This document shows, in pieces, positions 20,023 through 30,631 of a stretch of DNA of 64,000 bases; within the stretch, counting starts at the first letter, position 1, and each line of letters starts with the position of its first letter. A program made the position numbers and the translations under genes. This DNA is from Prorocentrum cordatum. Taxonomy: Eukaryota > Sar > Dinophyceae > Prorocentrales > Prorocentraceae. Where the stretch lies: contig CAUYUJ010021681.1 in the NCBI GenBank assembly GCA_963575745.1, forward strand, positions 71,336 through 135,335. The letters run 5' to 3'. A model generated the notes under the pieces. That model worked only from the letters and a program-made list of their open reading frames with translations. It did not search any database and had not been told where the DNA came from.

Positions 20023-21170
20023 CTACGCACGCGCGGAAACATGGTCCGCAGAGGGGGGCACGTGCGGAAACATGGTCCGCTGAAGGCCGATGCAAGGGGC
20101 GACGGGCGCGGATGCCAGCGACGCCGCCTCCCTGGCGGCAGCGCACTCGAGCTCCGGGCGGCCCAGGCATTCTGCGAATGCCCTGGAGGACCAGCCGCCC
20201 GCCCTCAAGATGTCGCTGAGGCGGCCTCCCGCCCTGCGGACGGTCTCCGCGCGGCCTCGCCGCATGCACTTCGATGCGAGACCCTCCGGCTCAGGGATGC
20301 CCGCGGACCTGGCCGCGGGCAGCGCTTTGATTGCCCCGCCCACCAACTCACGACGCAGGCCGACAAAAGGGGAGCGCGCCAGTCGGCAGCCTGCCCAGGG
20401 CGGCCATGGGCGCGTGCACGGGGCATGTCGCCTGGCGCTCCGTGCACCAGCATTTACGCGTCACTCTGCACGGGTGCGGTACGTTTTTCCGCCTCCTGAA
20501 ATGCAGCGTGGCGCTGCGTTCGCCGACGGCAAGCCTGGCCAGGATGGCCTTTGCGCAAAGCTCTTCGCCGCTGAAAACAAATCGCTGCGACGGGCTTGCG
20601 CGGTGGACCGCGACCCCCAGGCCCTCGGAAGGCAACCTGGGGGCGAAGGCGAAACACATGATGTACAGCGCACGGAGCGTGGGGTCTGACACGTGTGGCA
20701 GAAGACGCAGGAGGTCGTCGTGCAATAGGTGGCGCTTCTCGGGGCGCTCCCGCGGGTTGCGCTTCGAGATGGCAGCGCGGGCTCCCCCGACTTCCCGCGC
20801 CCCGAAGCAGTCCGTATTCAGCCGTGGCACCTTCGCGCCAGGCGCGCCCCGGGCGAGCGCGCCGGCGCGTCGCCCCCGCGCCTCGCAAGCCGTTCGAAGT
20901 GCGCTTACGTAGTTGCTGAAGGTGCCGGCAGACTTGAAAGTGCACGACCGCGCCAGCAGGCCGGCCGTCCACGTCTGGGGCTAGCTCGTTGCCAGCGAGG
21001 CGCAGCCGGTTCTCGGCGAAACTGAACCAAGACTTCGCCGCCGCTGTCGCTGTGCCCAGGGAGCGAGGACACGAGCCCAGTAGCGCGCGCAGGCGCTCGC
21101 GCTCGCGCCACGACTGCGCGTCGTTAGTCCCCGCCGCGACTTGCCCGTGTTACCCCGAGGAGTTTGCCTG
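20023..21170 (-). pseudogene. tyrosine recombinase of the DIRS-like element (broken)
   Basis: Minus-strand fragments in three frames give the expected order of a dinoflagellate-type YR: an N-terminal core-binding part (SWFSFAENRLRLAGNELAP, then GTFSNYVSALRTACE after a frameshift near 20950), the LRALYIMCFAFAPRLPSEGL segment, a Cys-rich RKCWCTERQATCPVHAP segment, and the catalytic C-terminus RRGRAETVRRAGGRLSDIL with WSSRAFAECLG. By comparison with the family (from memory), the HxxR histidine and the second histidine of RRGHA are replaced, and the nucleophile tyrosine position reads Cys. Recombinase activity is therefore not expected. Confidence 0.7.
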
Positions 21171-21785
21171 AATTCTTCCGAACAGCCGCACCTTCGCACT
21201 CAGCCTCGTTACAAAACTTTCCACGTTGTCGCGCCCCCAGCTGCACGTGGGCGGCTCGGGGGCGGGCGCGGATGACTCCGACGAGCTACTGCTGCCGCTG
21301 CTGTCGTTCGAGGACGAGGGGCTGCGGGCGCTCGGCGCGGTGCGCGGTCGCTTGCAACTCGGCGCGGCCCCGCGGACGCCGGGTGGCGGTGGCCCCGCCG
21401 GAGGGGCGCACTGCTGCGCGGCGCGCAACAGCCTCGCGCACCCGACGCTCGCCGCCTGCGCAGGGGAGCTGCGCGTCTGCGCGGCGCGCGCGCGCTCGCG
21501 CGCCTGGCTGCCAGGCCAGCACTGGCAGTCCGGCGCTTTACTGACGTCGTCGAGCGACATGGCGTCGTTGGCGACGAGGAGCTCCACAGCTTCGCGTATG
21601 GCGGCTGCGCAGAACGCAGGGAAGCGACGAGCAAGGGCATCGTGAAGACTCATGACACGGTGCGGCCTCGTCACCGAGGGGGGGGTGCCGCGCCGCGCGC
21701 TCGACAGAACTCGCTTGCGCGCGTGGCGGCCGCTGATCGCGCGCGGGCGCGCCCGACTGCCTCGCCTGACTTGCGCACGCCTCAC
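21150..21785 (-). pseudogene. linker ORF between RNase H and YR, function unknown
   Basis: An open frame of 211 codons between the RNase H and YR remnants. Its middle, MSLHDALARRFPAFCAAAIR followed by EAVELLVANDAMSLDDVS, has balanced protein-like composition. The C-terminal half is Ser-, Pro- and Ala-rich (runs of SSSS). It may be the start of the YR reading frame or a separate small ORF. No family recognised. Confidence 0.35.
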
Positions 21786-21806
21786 TTTGACCAGACCCCG
21801 CGCGGC

Positions 21807-22695
21807 TCATGGACCGCCATGCCACGCTTCAGGAGCGCGCCAAATTGATGCAAAACGCGGCGCGACGCGCTCTGCGCCGAGGCGCCCGAGGAGGTCGTAA
21901 AACTCCCGCTGCGGCAGGTCAGCTATGTTGACCTTCGTGGGGACTCTGTCGACCCACGCCTGCCAACCTTCGTCCATGGCGGTGGTCCAGAACGCGCGCG
22001 CGAAGCTGTTGTGATCGAAACAGCGGGCAGAGCCTCTCTTGGTCACTCCTTCCGCGACAATGTTATCACTGAAAACTCTCACCCGTCTGCCGCGGATCAG
22101 CTCGACAACGAAACTCCGAGCGCTATCGCGAGGATTTCCAGCCCGGCGATGTGTGCGCCCCTTCTGTCGCGGAACAACCTGTCGCACCGACGCGCCAGGA
22201 ATGGGCGGACGCGGGGCGAGTCCTGGGCGCGCGCCGCAGCAGCTCCAGCGGCGGCGCGGTGTCGCAGAACAAAATGCGGCCGTCCACCACCAATACCGCC
22301 GCTAGCCTCGCCGGCTCCCCTCTGGCGCCCGCGAAGAGCAGCGCCGGAGGGCGCTCGTCCGGCCGCCGCGCGCGCGCTTCGGACCGATTCAGCCTGAAGG
22401 CGTCGAGCCACCAGAGCAAGCTCTGCCGGGCCTGGTACCTGAGTGACGCTCTTCTCCTGTGCGCGCGGCAGAAGAGCGGCCTGCGCGGTCGCGTCGCGCG
22501 CCGGAGGGCGGCGCCGCACTTGCGTGCGAACTTGCTGCGGCCAGCCTCAGGGTAGCTCTCCCAACTCTCCTGAAAGTATGCGTCGCGCCCCATGATGGCG
22601 CGCCTGCCAATTTTGACGCCTAGCCTGCGCGCGAGAGAGCGCGTAAGCTCGCGACTGGGCACTGCCACCCGCGCGCGCGCAGGTACCAGGCGCAA
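21807..22695 (-). pseudogene. RNase H domain of the DIRS-like element (frameshifted)
   Basis: Two minus-strand frames cover the domain. The upstream part (22695-22190) contains LLFAGARGEPARLAAVLVVD, resembling the first acidic strand of retroelement RNase H, but the expected catalytic Asp position reads Ala. The second part (22187-21807) contains VFSDNIVAEGVTKRGSARC, with SDN as the third catalytic motif, and WVDRVPTKVNIADLPQREF, the typical C-terminal signature in which the D of NIADLPSR is kept. A frameshift separates the parts. Confidence 0.7.
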
Positions 22696-24113
22696 GCCAG
22701 CCGCGGCCGCCGCCCGCGCCCAGGACCTCCTGGATTCGCCCTATCCACTTCCACATCTTCTGAGGCGCCGGTCGGGCACGGAAGCCGCCCGCCGCAATGC
22801 TAATCTCCAGGCCGAGCACGACGAGCGGGGCCCCGTGCTCTTGCTTGCTGGCCTTGACCGCGGTTGGCCCTAGAAGGCAGCGACCAAACATTGCGATGCA
22901 ACCAAGGGCATGCTCCACTGAGTCCGGGTGGTCGATTGAAAAGAAATCGTCGACGTACCGGAGCGCTGGTATGTGAAGTACCCGGCGGGCTATCGCGGCG
23001 ACAGCGGCCCCCAAGCGCTCCCAATTGTGCACGCTCGACACAGCGCCGAACGGGCACGCGCTGTGCCTCGCGGCAACGTGCTTCCCCTTGTGCATGAACG
23101 CGACCCAGGAGAGGTGATAAGGCCGCATCGATGTCCGCCTTTCAGAGCTTCGAGAGCGCGCGCCCCTCGCGGGCGAACAACGCGGCCAGCTCGAACAAAC
23201 GGTCGATGGTGTCATGTTGCTTCTTTTCTGAAACACTCGTGGCAGCATTGAGCTCCGACGCCGTGTAGTCGTCCACTGCGCGGATCTTCCTGCTCCCATC
23301 GGGGCGCAGGCCCTGCGCCACCGCGAACCGAGGCGTCAATACCAAGCGTGCCATGTCCACCGACTCGAGTGGCTGCGGCACTGACATTCGCCCCAGCTCA
23401 GCGTCCTGCAAGGTAAGCCCGAACAGATCTTCGGCGAATTCGTCGCACTGGCTGCGCGCATCTAGCCGCTCGTTCCTCTTGTTGGCGCCGACCAGGGGGT
23501 CCGCGACCGCCACTGGCGCTTCTTCGCCGCCAGCCCACCCCACCCCAGACTTGGGTAGGGCACCGACGAGCGGAGCACCCTGCACGAAGAAGTCGACCAC
23601 CGCTGGGTCGCACCAGCCGGCCGACTTCAACAGCTTTTCAAACGACGGGCCGTTGACTCCCTCCGCGACTCTGGCGACCGAGGGGGTCGCCCGTTTTGCC
23701 CAGTTGGCAACCTCGCCCGACTCCTGCAGCGCTGCAGCAGCCTTCTCGATTTTGCACATAATTTGCTCCCAGAGCCGAATGACCTCGGCGGGGGAGCGCG
23801 CCGAAGACCAGCGCGCAGCATCCAGGACGTCTTGTGGCAACGCTGTACTGCTCTCGAACGGGGACGACCCATCCTGTGCAGCGTTTATCACGAAATCGAC
23901 AAAAGGCTTATCCTCAGCGCACTTATAACCGGCAGACGAGAGATTCGCAAACGCGCTCACGTCGATGGACGCGTTCCCATTGCAACCGACCGCTGACCCT
24001 CTCTGCCCAGGCGCACTCTGGCATCCCGCCGGGCACGTTGCCCGAGACGCCGTCACTAGTGCCTGAGCCTGGTGGCAACCGGCCGCGACCAGACCAGCTA
24101 CGCGCGCGCGCAA
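22547..24113 (-). pseudogene. reverse transcriptase of the DIRS-like element (nonsense plus frameshift)
   Basis: The first frame (24113-23142, 323 codons) ends with the RT fingers region GLRPDGSRKIRAVDD, the segment ELNAATSVSEKKQHDTIDRL and LSKL, then TGA at the place where related proteins have Trp before KADID. KADIDAA follows directly after the stop. About ten residues are then missing and the frame shifts. The second frame resumes near 23125 as RPYHLSWVAFMHKGKHVAARH, continues with CPFGAVSSVHNWERLG, and has the catalytic YVDD at 22957-22946 followed by VVLGLEI. The upstream part has a protein-like N-terminal domain (FVDFFVQGAPLVG). Copying of RNA into DNA is the family role; this copy cannot make the full enzyme. 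Confidence 0.8.
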
Positions 24114-24628
24114 AATGGCGACCTCTGGGTTGCCCGCGCGATCCGCGACTCGCGCGCGTTTACTCGTCGGCCATCCACAGCCTCCGAAAGGCGCGAAACG
24201 TTGCGAGGCCCATGCTGGTGGGCGTTTGCTGGCCGGGCGCCTCTGGCGGCTGCAGCTGCGCGAATGCGCCGGCCGGCGAATTTGACGCGGGTAAGCCTAA
24301 GCCCGCGCCGTCTTCTTCCTGACATGTGCGATGGGAGAAATCGCTGAACCACGCTGGTCGCGCGCGGCGCCGCGCGCCTGCACTGCGCCAAAATTTTCCG
24401 CTGCGCCCCCAAGCGAATTTGCAGCCTGCATTTCCCGGACGCGCGCATCGCGAGCACACCGGCGCTGCGGTCCCGCGGCAACTCAGCCAGCGCCTCGGAC
24501 GAGCCTTCGATGGCGTCGTCTGCCACCCCATGCGGCGCGGCGCGCTTGCCAAGCCTGGCGCGAGAAGGTCGCGCGGCCGCGACTCGCGAGCGCTATCGAC
24601 AAAACTGGGCTACCTGCGCGGGAGATAG

Positions 24629-26045
24629 TCAATGCGACGTCTTGCGCCGCTTCGGCGACGCGACCGCTCTCTCGTCCTTCACGTGGCCCCAGCCGCGGGT
24701 GCCCCCGTGCCAGCCCTGAGACGCGGAGGACCGCTCCCACTGGTGGCGCTTCCCAGCGCCCTGGCTGTCCGAGTGACCGCCCTTTGGGGTAGACTTCCAG
24801 CCGCCCTTGCCAGCGCCCTTGTGGTTGGACGCGGCCCTGCCGGCTGCCCTGCCAGTGGCTTCCGCCCTGCCACTGGGTCCCTTGTCAGCTTCGCCGCTGT
24901 CGCAAATACCCTCGGCGATGCTCAGCAGTGTGCGATCGATTTTTTCCGACGGCCGTGCTGAGCTTGAACTCTGGATCCCCCGCGATCGCCCTCTCCGCCC
25001 AGCTCTTGCGGGCGACCCCGTCGTATATAAGCGCCAGATGAACGCGTCACTTCTGCGCCCCCGCCTGCGCGAACTGCTACGAAGCGCGCGCGCTCGCGCG
25101 CTGGCCGCGAGCGTGAGCCTCGCTGGCCACAGTCATCACTGCCTCCTGATGCTGCATGATCGCATGCGGCGGGAGATGGCGGAGCGCCACGGCCGCCGCT
25201 CCGTGCCTGCGATTTCGCGCCCCGCGACAGAGACCGGCTGCGGCGCGGCGCAGCGCCTCTGCCGAGCAATCGCACAGCTCGTGATAAACATACCCTTCTT
25301 GGGGTCGCTCGCCGGGGCGGCGCCGAGAGCGCGGGCGAGATCCCTGACTTCTTTCGAAGTCTCTGGCTCATCGTCTGCGCCATACGCGTAGCCGGGGCCA
25401 TCCAGGCCGGAAGCCAGCGCTTCATGTCTGTAAAGACAAATGGCTCAGCAACCGCGCGTTTCTCTAACTTCCGCAGCTCTGAGGCAAGCCAATCGGCCAT
25501 TTTGGCACGGTCGCAAACGGAACCGCGCGCGCGCGGGGCGCCGAACCGACGGGCGCGCTTGGGCCAGCCAGATTGCGGGAAGCCCGCAAGCGCTGGTGGC
25601 TTGGCGGTATCCGCCGAAAAGTTGACGCGCGCAATGCCCTGGCGCGCCGCGCGCTAGACCGCGGAGGCGCGCCGGGCGCGACGCCCGGCCTCCGAAGACG
25701 CACTGGCGCTGGGCCGCAACTTCTGCGCTGCTGACATGCATTTGGCCAGAAACGCCCTGTTCCCTGCCGTAGCTGCCCCGTCGCCTTCGAAATCCAACAC
25801 TTACACTTGCGCAAGGACCTCGACCGCCCCTATTTCTTGCCGCGTGCACAAGTCCGCGACGGCGTCCAGCCATTCGGACGGCGCTTCTTTGAGTGACCCT
25901 TCTTTCGCGCAGTCAGCGCTGACGCTGCTAAGAAACTCGCGCGCCGCGGGCGTCGCGGGAGATCTCGCAAAACGCCGCGCGTCGAAAGCACTGATCGCGA
26001 ACTTTGCTGAGCGCGTTACGGCGGTGCCGCGGAGCGCGGGCGGAG
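24629..26045 (-). pseudogene. gag-like ORF remnants upstream of RT
   Basis: Minus-strand fragments. One contains LSSVSADCAKEGSLKEAPSE and continues WLDAVADLCTRQEIG (about 25930-25805). A second begins MADWLASELRKLEKRAV with VFTDMKRWLPAWM (25500-25380). A third ends in a basic Gly/Lys/His-rich tail (SNHKGAGKGGWKSTPKGGH to SPKRRKTSH) with TGA at 24631-24629. A basic RNA-binding tail before RT is what a nucleocapsid-like gag would look like. The pieces are in different frames. I infer gag from position and composition only. Confidence 0.4.
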
Positions 26046-27080
26046 TGTGAACGTAAATGGCGATCATCCCACAGAGGCCAGAAGTAGGCACAGTGCGTAT
26101 TGACAGCGGGGACACTTGAGGGTCCGCCTGCCCAGATTGGCCAGTTGTAGACCGTAATGCGCACGAGAGCGCCCGGCACGTCGGAGGCCATGTCGGCCCC
26201 AGGCACAAAGACCTGGACGGGGCGCTTAATGGTTCGCCAGTCCGCGCCGGCCACCTGACGGCCATGGGCAATGCGAAAGAGCCCAAACCACAGATGCCAA
26301 TCGTAGGCCTGAGGCGGGTAGACACAGACGGTACACGAGAAGGCCCCTTTAATCCAACTCGCCAACAGTAGGCCGCTGCGAAAGCGAGAGAATCCGAGCC
26401 TCAGGGGACAAAAGTAGGCCTGACGTGGAAACCTTGACGGGGCACTTTATGGTCCGTTTGTCTTCGTCGGCCGATAGTAGGCCGCGGAGAAGGCGAGAGC
26501 GCCCATTCCTCAGAGGCCAGTAGTAGGCATGAAGTGGATAGACCTTGACGAGACACTTTACGGCCCGTCTGTCCGCATCGGCCAATTGTAGGCCGTGGAG
26601 AGGGCGAGAGAACCCATCCTCAGAGGCCAATAGTAGGCTTGAGGCGAGTAGCCCCTGACGGGACACACACACACACACACACACTGGTCCTTCAAACCGC
26701 AGTGGCCAATAGTAGACCGCGGTGAGGGCGAGAGAGCCCATGTCTCAGAGGCCAATAGTAGGCATGCGGGGGATAGACACTGACGGGGCACTTCATGGTC
26801 CGTCTGTCCGCATCGGCCAATAGTAAGCCGCGGAGAGGGCGAAAGAGCCCATGCCACAGAGGCCAAGTAGCCGGCCTGAAGCATCATGACCTTGAGTGGA
26901 CACGAAGTGGTCCGTGTAACCACACTGGCCAATAATAGGCTGCGGTGAGGGCGAATGAGCCCATGCCTCAGAAGCCGAGAAGGCTCGGGGCGGATTGACC
27001 CAGGCGGGGCGCAAGGTGGACCGCCTGCCCTGGCAGGCGCAGGGAGCAGTCCAGACCCCAAAGGGGGCAGGCCCATGGGC
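26041..27080. repeat. 111-bp minisatellite, about 9 diverged copies
   Basis: Units start with GGCCGCGGAGA-type sequence at about 26151, 26262, 26371, 26480, 26591, 26715, 26826 and 26938. Spacings are 111, 109, 109, 111, 124, 111 and 112 bp; the 124-bp unit is enlarged by a private (CA)n expansion at 26664-26684. Conserved parts are GAGGGCGAGAGAGCCCAT, CTCAGAGGCCAATAGTAGGC, TTGACGGGGCACTT and GGTCCGTCTGTCCGCATC. Because 111 is a multiple of three, long minus-strand frames run through the repeat (ASEDGFSR and YYWPLR motifs), but they are satellite artefacts. Confidence 0.92.
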
Positions 27081-28468
27081 CGCAGAGGACAGCCAGTTTT
27101 CGAGCTCGGCAAGAACGGGCGAGAAAGGCTGAGGGGCAGAACCACCCGCCTCGGCGGTTCTTCGCCCCTCAGGATAGTATAGCCATGACGCGCGAACCTG
27201 GAGGAGGGAGGGGGAACCTGCACGCAAGGGGGGGGGGGGGGGGGCACGGCTGGGGCCCAACGGGCAGCGGGCCAACGCGCGCCCGCGGCAGTAGCGAACG
27301 CCTGCGCGGCGCCGCGGCGCGCGCGCGTCACCGACGGGCCTCGCGAGCACCTGCGAGCCCCGCCTGCGCAGCGGCGCGGCGGCGCAGCGACGGCGCGCGC
27401 GCGCGCTCGGGCCCCGCCCCGCGCGCGCGCGCCTGCCGCAGGACGCGCGCCGCGCGCGGCGCCTGCCGGCCGAGCGGCTTCCCGCTGCCCCCCCGCGGAT
27501 TGTGCCCGCGGACAAGCGAGCTTGTGCGCCCGCCGCAGCCATAGCGCCACAGAGCGACCGCGCGCGTCCTCAGACTGCTCCGCGGCCGCGGGGCGAGACG
27601 CGGGATTGGCTGCGCGCGGGCCCCTGCGATCTCCCTGCGCTGACGATCGCGCTGACTTTTCAAAAGGCCCGCGCCCTGGATTCGGTCCACTCCTGGGCGC
27701 CACCGCGCGCCCCTGGAGCTCGTCGCGCGATTTCCCTGGATGCCTCTGGGGGGCGCTTTGGAACGCGCGCCTCCCACGCGCCCCAAGGGCAACCCTGGCG
27801 CCATCACGAGCCCCTCGTGGGCCGTCCTTGTGGCCCTTGCGGGTCGGCCCACGCGGAGCGCGAGTGAAGCGCCAAAAATGACCCAGCGATGTTCGCACGC
27901 GCTGCTCGTCAGCTGCCAGAGGGCCCTGGGCGCGCCAGGGGGCCCACGGCCCAACGGCCAACGCGGCCCGAAAGAGGCTCTCGCAATCCCTCCAAGATTG
28001 GCACGCGAGGAGAATATCGAACAGCCACCACTCGGCCCCCCCTCGCAAAACGCACGAATGGCCCCCCAAGACAACAGGCAAACCCCAAAAACGTTCCCCC
28101 GATCCCCGGGACGCCCGCAATGCGCCCCCAGGCGGCCCCCAGCGCCCCCGCCCCCGCCCCCTGAAGGCGTCGGCGGACATCTCGTCGGTTCTCCGCGCGC
28201 CCACGATTGATCGATCGGCCCAGGGGAACGACCGCCCGCTTCCAGCGCGCAGCGTAGTCCGAACTGGCACTTCAGCCCGGAAGCTCAACTCGCCTCGTCG
28301 ACGTCAGCCCTTCGCCAACTTCGACGCCGGTGTTTTGCGTGGCGAGATGCGACCTGGAGCGGGGGCCCCCTCGGCCGTCGACGGGGCGCCGCTCCGCCCC
28401 GCCGCGCGCCCGCAGAGCCGCGGACCACCGAGGCCTCTGAGGGGCGCTGCCTCGTCAGCAACGCAGAT
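27081..28468. other. GC-rich stretch without supported gene
   Basis: Extremely GC-rich with CGCGCG-rich parts (27260-27640) and a G15 run near 27228. Long frames on both strands reflect composition. No domain recognised. Confidence 0.55.
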
Positions 28469-28685
28469 TGAGGCCTCCTAGTCGACAGGGTCGGAGGATC
28501 GCGCCGCATTGCCGACGCATCGGCAATGCCTCGGCGACGCATCGGCCATGTGCCTGCCGTGCGTTGTCGACGTGGGCGATGCCTCGGCGACGTCGACGCG
28601 AAACGCACGTGGGCTCCACGCCGAGCCGCCTCGGCGATGCATCTGCGATGTGGCGCCGACCCTCCGGCCCCATTTTTAACTTGAC
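28469..28685. mobile_element. GCATCGGCGATG hairpin family, second member
   Basis: Begins GAGGCCTCCTAGTCGACAGG then GTCGGAGGATCGC, matching the left arm of the 142-bp hairpin at 6131-6160, and ends in a diverged inverse arm (GGCGCCGACCCTCCGGCCCC). The interior is rich in GCGATGCATC, GGCGACG and GCCGACGC palindromic motifs. Confidence 0.65.
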
Positions 28686-29159
28686 CTCGACAAGATCTCC
28701 CCTACATCCTGGGGCACCTCCACGAACGCCCCCGCCGCGCGCGGGGAGTGGCCGCGCCGCCGCTGTCTGCGCAGGGCAGGGGCGCCGGGCGCGCCGCCGG
28801 GCTCTAGGGCGCACGATTGCGCAGGAAACATCTGGCATTCGGCCCCTAGAAGCCTCCAGGAAGCCCGAAGAGGCCCAACGAGGTCCCAATAACCCCCCCA
28901 GAAGCCTCCAGACGCCCAAGGGGGCCCCCAAGACGCCCCCAGAGGAGGCCCCCAGGAGCCTTCCGAACTGCTTCCGGAGAGCCCGCGACGAGCCTCCCCG
29001 CGAGATCCACGCGGGCATCCCCGAACGCACGGGCTGATCGAGTCGCGCCCAGCCGCGGCGACGGGCAGGGCCCCCGAAAGCGAAGCTTTCTTCTCCGTCT
29101 CCTCCGTCGCACATCCCGAAAAGACCATCAGAAATCGGAGTACTGACCCTTGCGCCAGA

Positions 29160-29425
29160 TCGTGACCCCCCCTCCTCCTACTGCTCCTCCTCCTCCTCCT
29201 CCTGCTCCTGCTCCTGCTCCTCCCCCTCCTCCTCCTCCTCCTCCTCCTCCTCCTCCACCACCACCCCCCCTCCCCCCCCCCCCCGCCTCCTCTTCCTCCT
29301 CCTCCCCCCCCCCCCCCTCGCCATTTCCCCCCCCTCCTCCGCTCGCCCCCTTCCGACTCTCACCCATCCTTCCCCTCCCCCCTCCTCCCCCTCCCCCCTC
29401 CTCCTCCTCCTCCGCTTTCTCCATC
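29160..29425. repeat. CTC/CCT pyrimidine microsatellite
   Basis: Pyrimidine-rich triplet array with C-runs. No gene. Confidence 0.95.
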
Positions 29426-30450
29426 GCTGTTTCCCCATTTTTCACCGGTTTCGTCTTCCCTCTCGCTCTGACCCCCGCTGGGCCTACTTCGACGGTGCGA
29501 TTTGCATGCCCCGCATGTCAAGGTGCCCTTCTTGTCTTCGCGCGCAACGTTGCTACTGTCCACGGAGAAAACCGACTTCGGCAATTTCTCCCGGCACTTG
29601 CCACTGCAGCGATAGGTTTGCCAACTGCGCACCGTGAACCCGTCGGCAATGCAATCTAAGCCTGCAATTTTGCTCTTCCTCGAAGCGTTTCACTGCGAGG
29701 GTCGTCGCTGACGCGCTGCTGCCGAGCGAACTCCTTCTAGCACGACGCACGCGTCAACACTCGCTTCAACCGCTTCCTCTCGTCGGCTACTCCCTTCGCG
29801 GTCTCGCCGCGTTTCACGCAGTCCTCGCGCGCCGCCCCCCTCGCCAGACGACGCGTCGCCTGGCGTCGACTCAACGGGCCCCTCTCCTCCCGAGAACTCA
29901 CCCTGCATCCTGGCGCGCAGCACTTCAACGGCTCCGCCTCTGCCTCCGCTTTGCGTTTCCCATCGTTGGACTCACGCGTCGACTTCCCGCGTTCTTCCGC
30001 GCATTTCCGACGCAGCCGCGCTCCCGCTGAATTGCGTCTCTCCTGTGCATCAGACACTTCCGCCTGCGCGTCAAAAACCGCCAGGCACGTCTGCCTCTAA
30101 CATCGCACTCTTAATGCGCTGTCCTTCGACTTCGCGTCGGCCGCGAGCGACTTTTGCGTTGCCTTGACATCGGTGCACTAGGCGCAATACAAGGCCCGAG
30201 TCTTCTTCGACTCCTCCCCGTCGCCACTATTTCCCACGCCGCCGTCGCCGCTCCTCCGGGCGCGCCCGTCGCCCTCCGCTTTCGTAGCCCATGCGGTGCT
30301 CGTTGTGCGCCATTTCTCCTCCCGGATCTTCATCTCCGCAGTGCCCTCTCTGCAGGAGGCCGCCCTCTCCTTCCGCTTAAACTCGTACTTCGTGAACGCT
30401 TCCACCGGCAGCCTACGCCGGCACCGCTCGCGCTGGTCTCGCAGCATCAG
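29360..30450 (-). pseudogene. cysteine-rich tail region of the PIF1-type protein (fragments)
   Basis: Downstream of the helicase remnant on the minus strand, two stretches look like repeats of one small zinc-binding motif: RRRLPVEAFTKYEFKRKERA followed by ASC near 30430-30350, and CSGKCREKLPKSVF with GTLTCGACK near 29605-29500. Both follow the pattern Cys-pair, LP, Phe, then a later Cys or Cys-pair. Similar cysteine motifs follow the helicase in dinoflagellate PIF1-type proteins as I remember them. Frames are broken between them. Confidence 0.4.
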
Positions 30451-30631
30451 CTTCGCCGCCCACTAATCCCAATCCACGCCCCCCCCTTTCTGGAGCCCCG
30501 AAACAGCGCGGCGACAGACCGCGCGGTGACCTCGAGACCCCCCAAGACCTCGCAGCACGGTCCGTCACCGCACGGTCTCGGGACCCCGGATGCCCCGTGC
30601 CCGAGACATCCTCGGAGGACGACCCGAAGAC

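Larger units (their letters stand above)
20023..26045 (-). mobile_element. decayed tyrosine-recombinase retrotransposon (DIRS-like), about 6 kb
   Basis: In minus-strand order this region encodes a gag-like protein with a basic Gly-rich tail, a reverse transcriptase with YVDD, an RNase H region, and a tyrosine recombinase. That order and the absence of a DDE integrase define the DIRS-like class, which integrates with a phage-type tyrosine recombinase. Each part carries frameshifts or stops and several catalytic residues are lost, so this is a fossil. No terminal repeats were recognised; the boundaries are those of the coding remains, with a 111-bp minisatellite beginning at its upstream edge. 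Confidence 0.75.

Noticed and set aside
26558-28288. A 576-codon minus-strand frame
   Set aside because: It combines very GC-rich sequence with the 111-bp minisatellite, whose length is a multiple of three, so stops are avoided by repetition.
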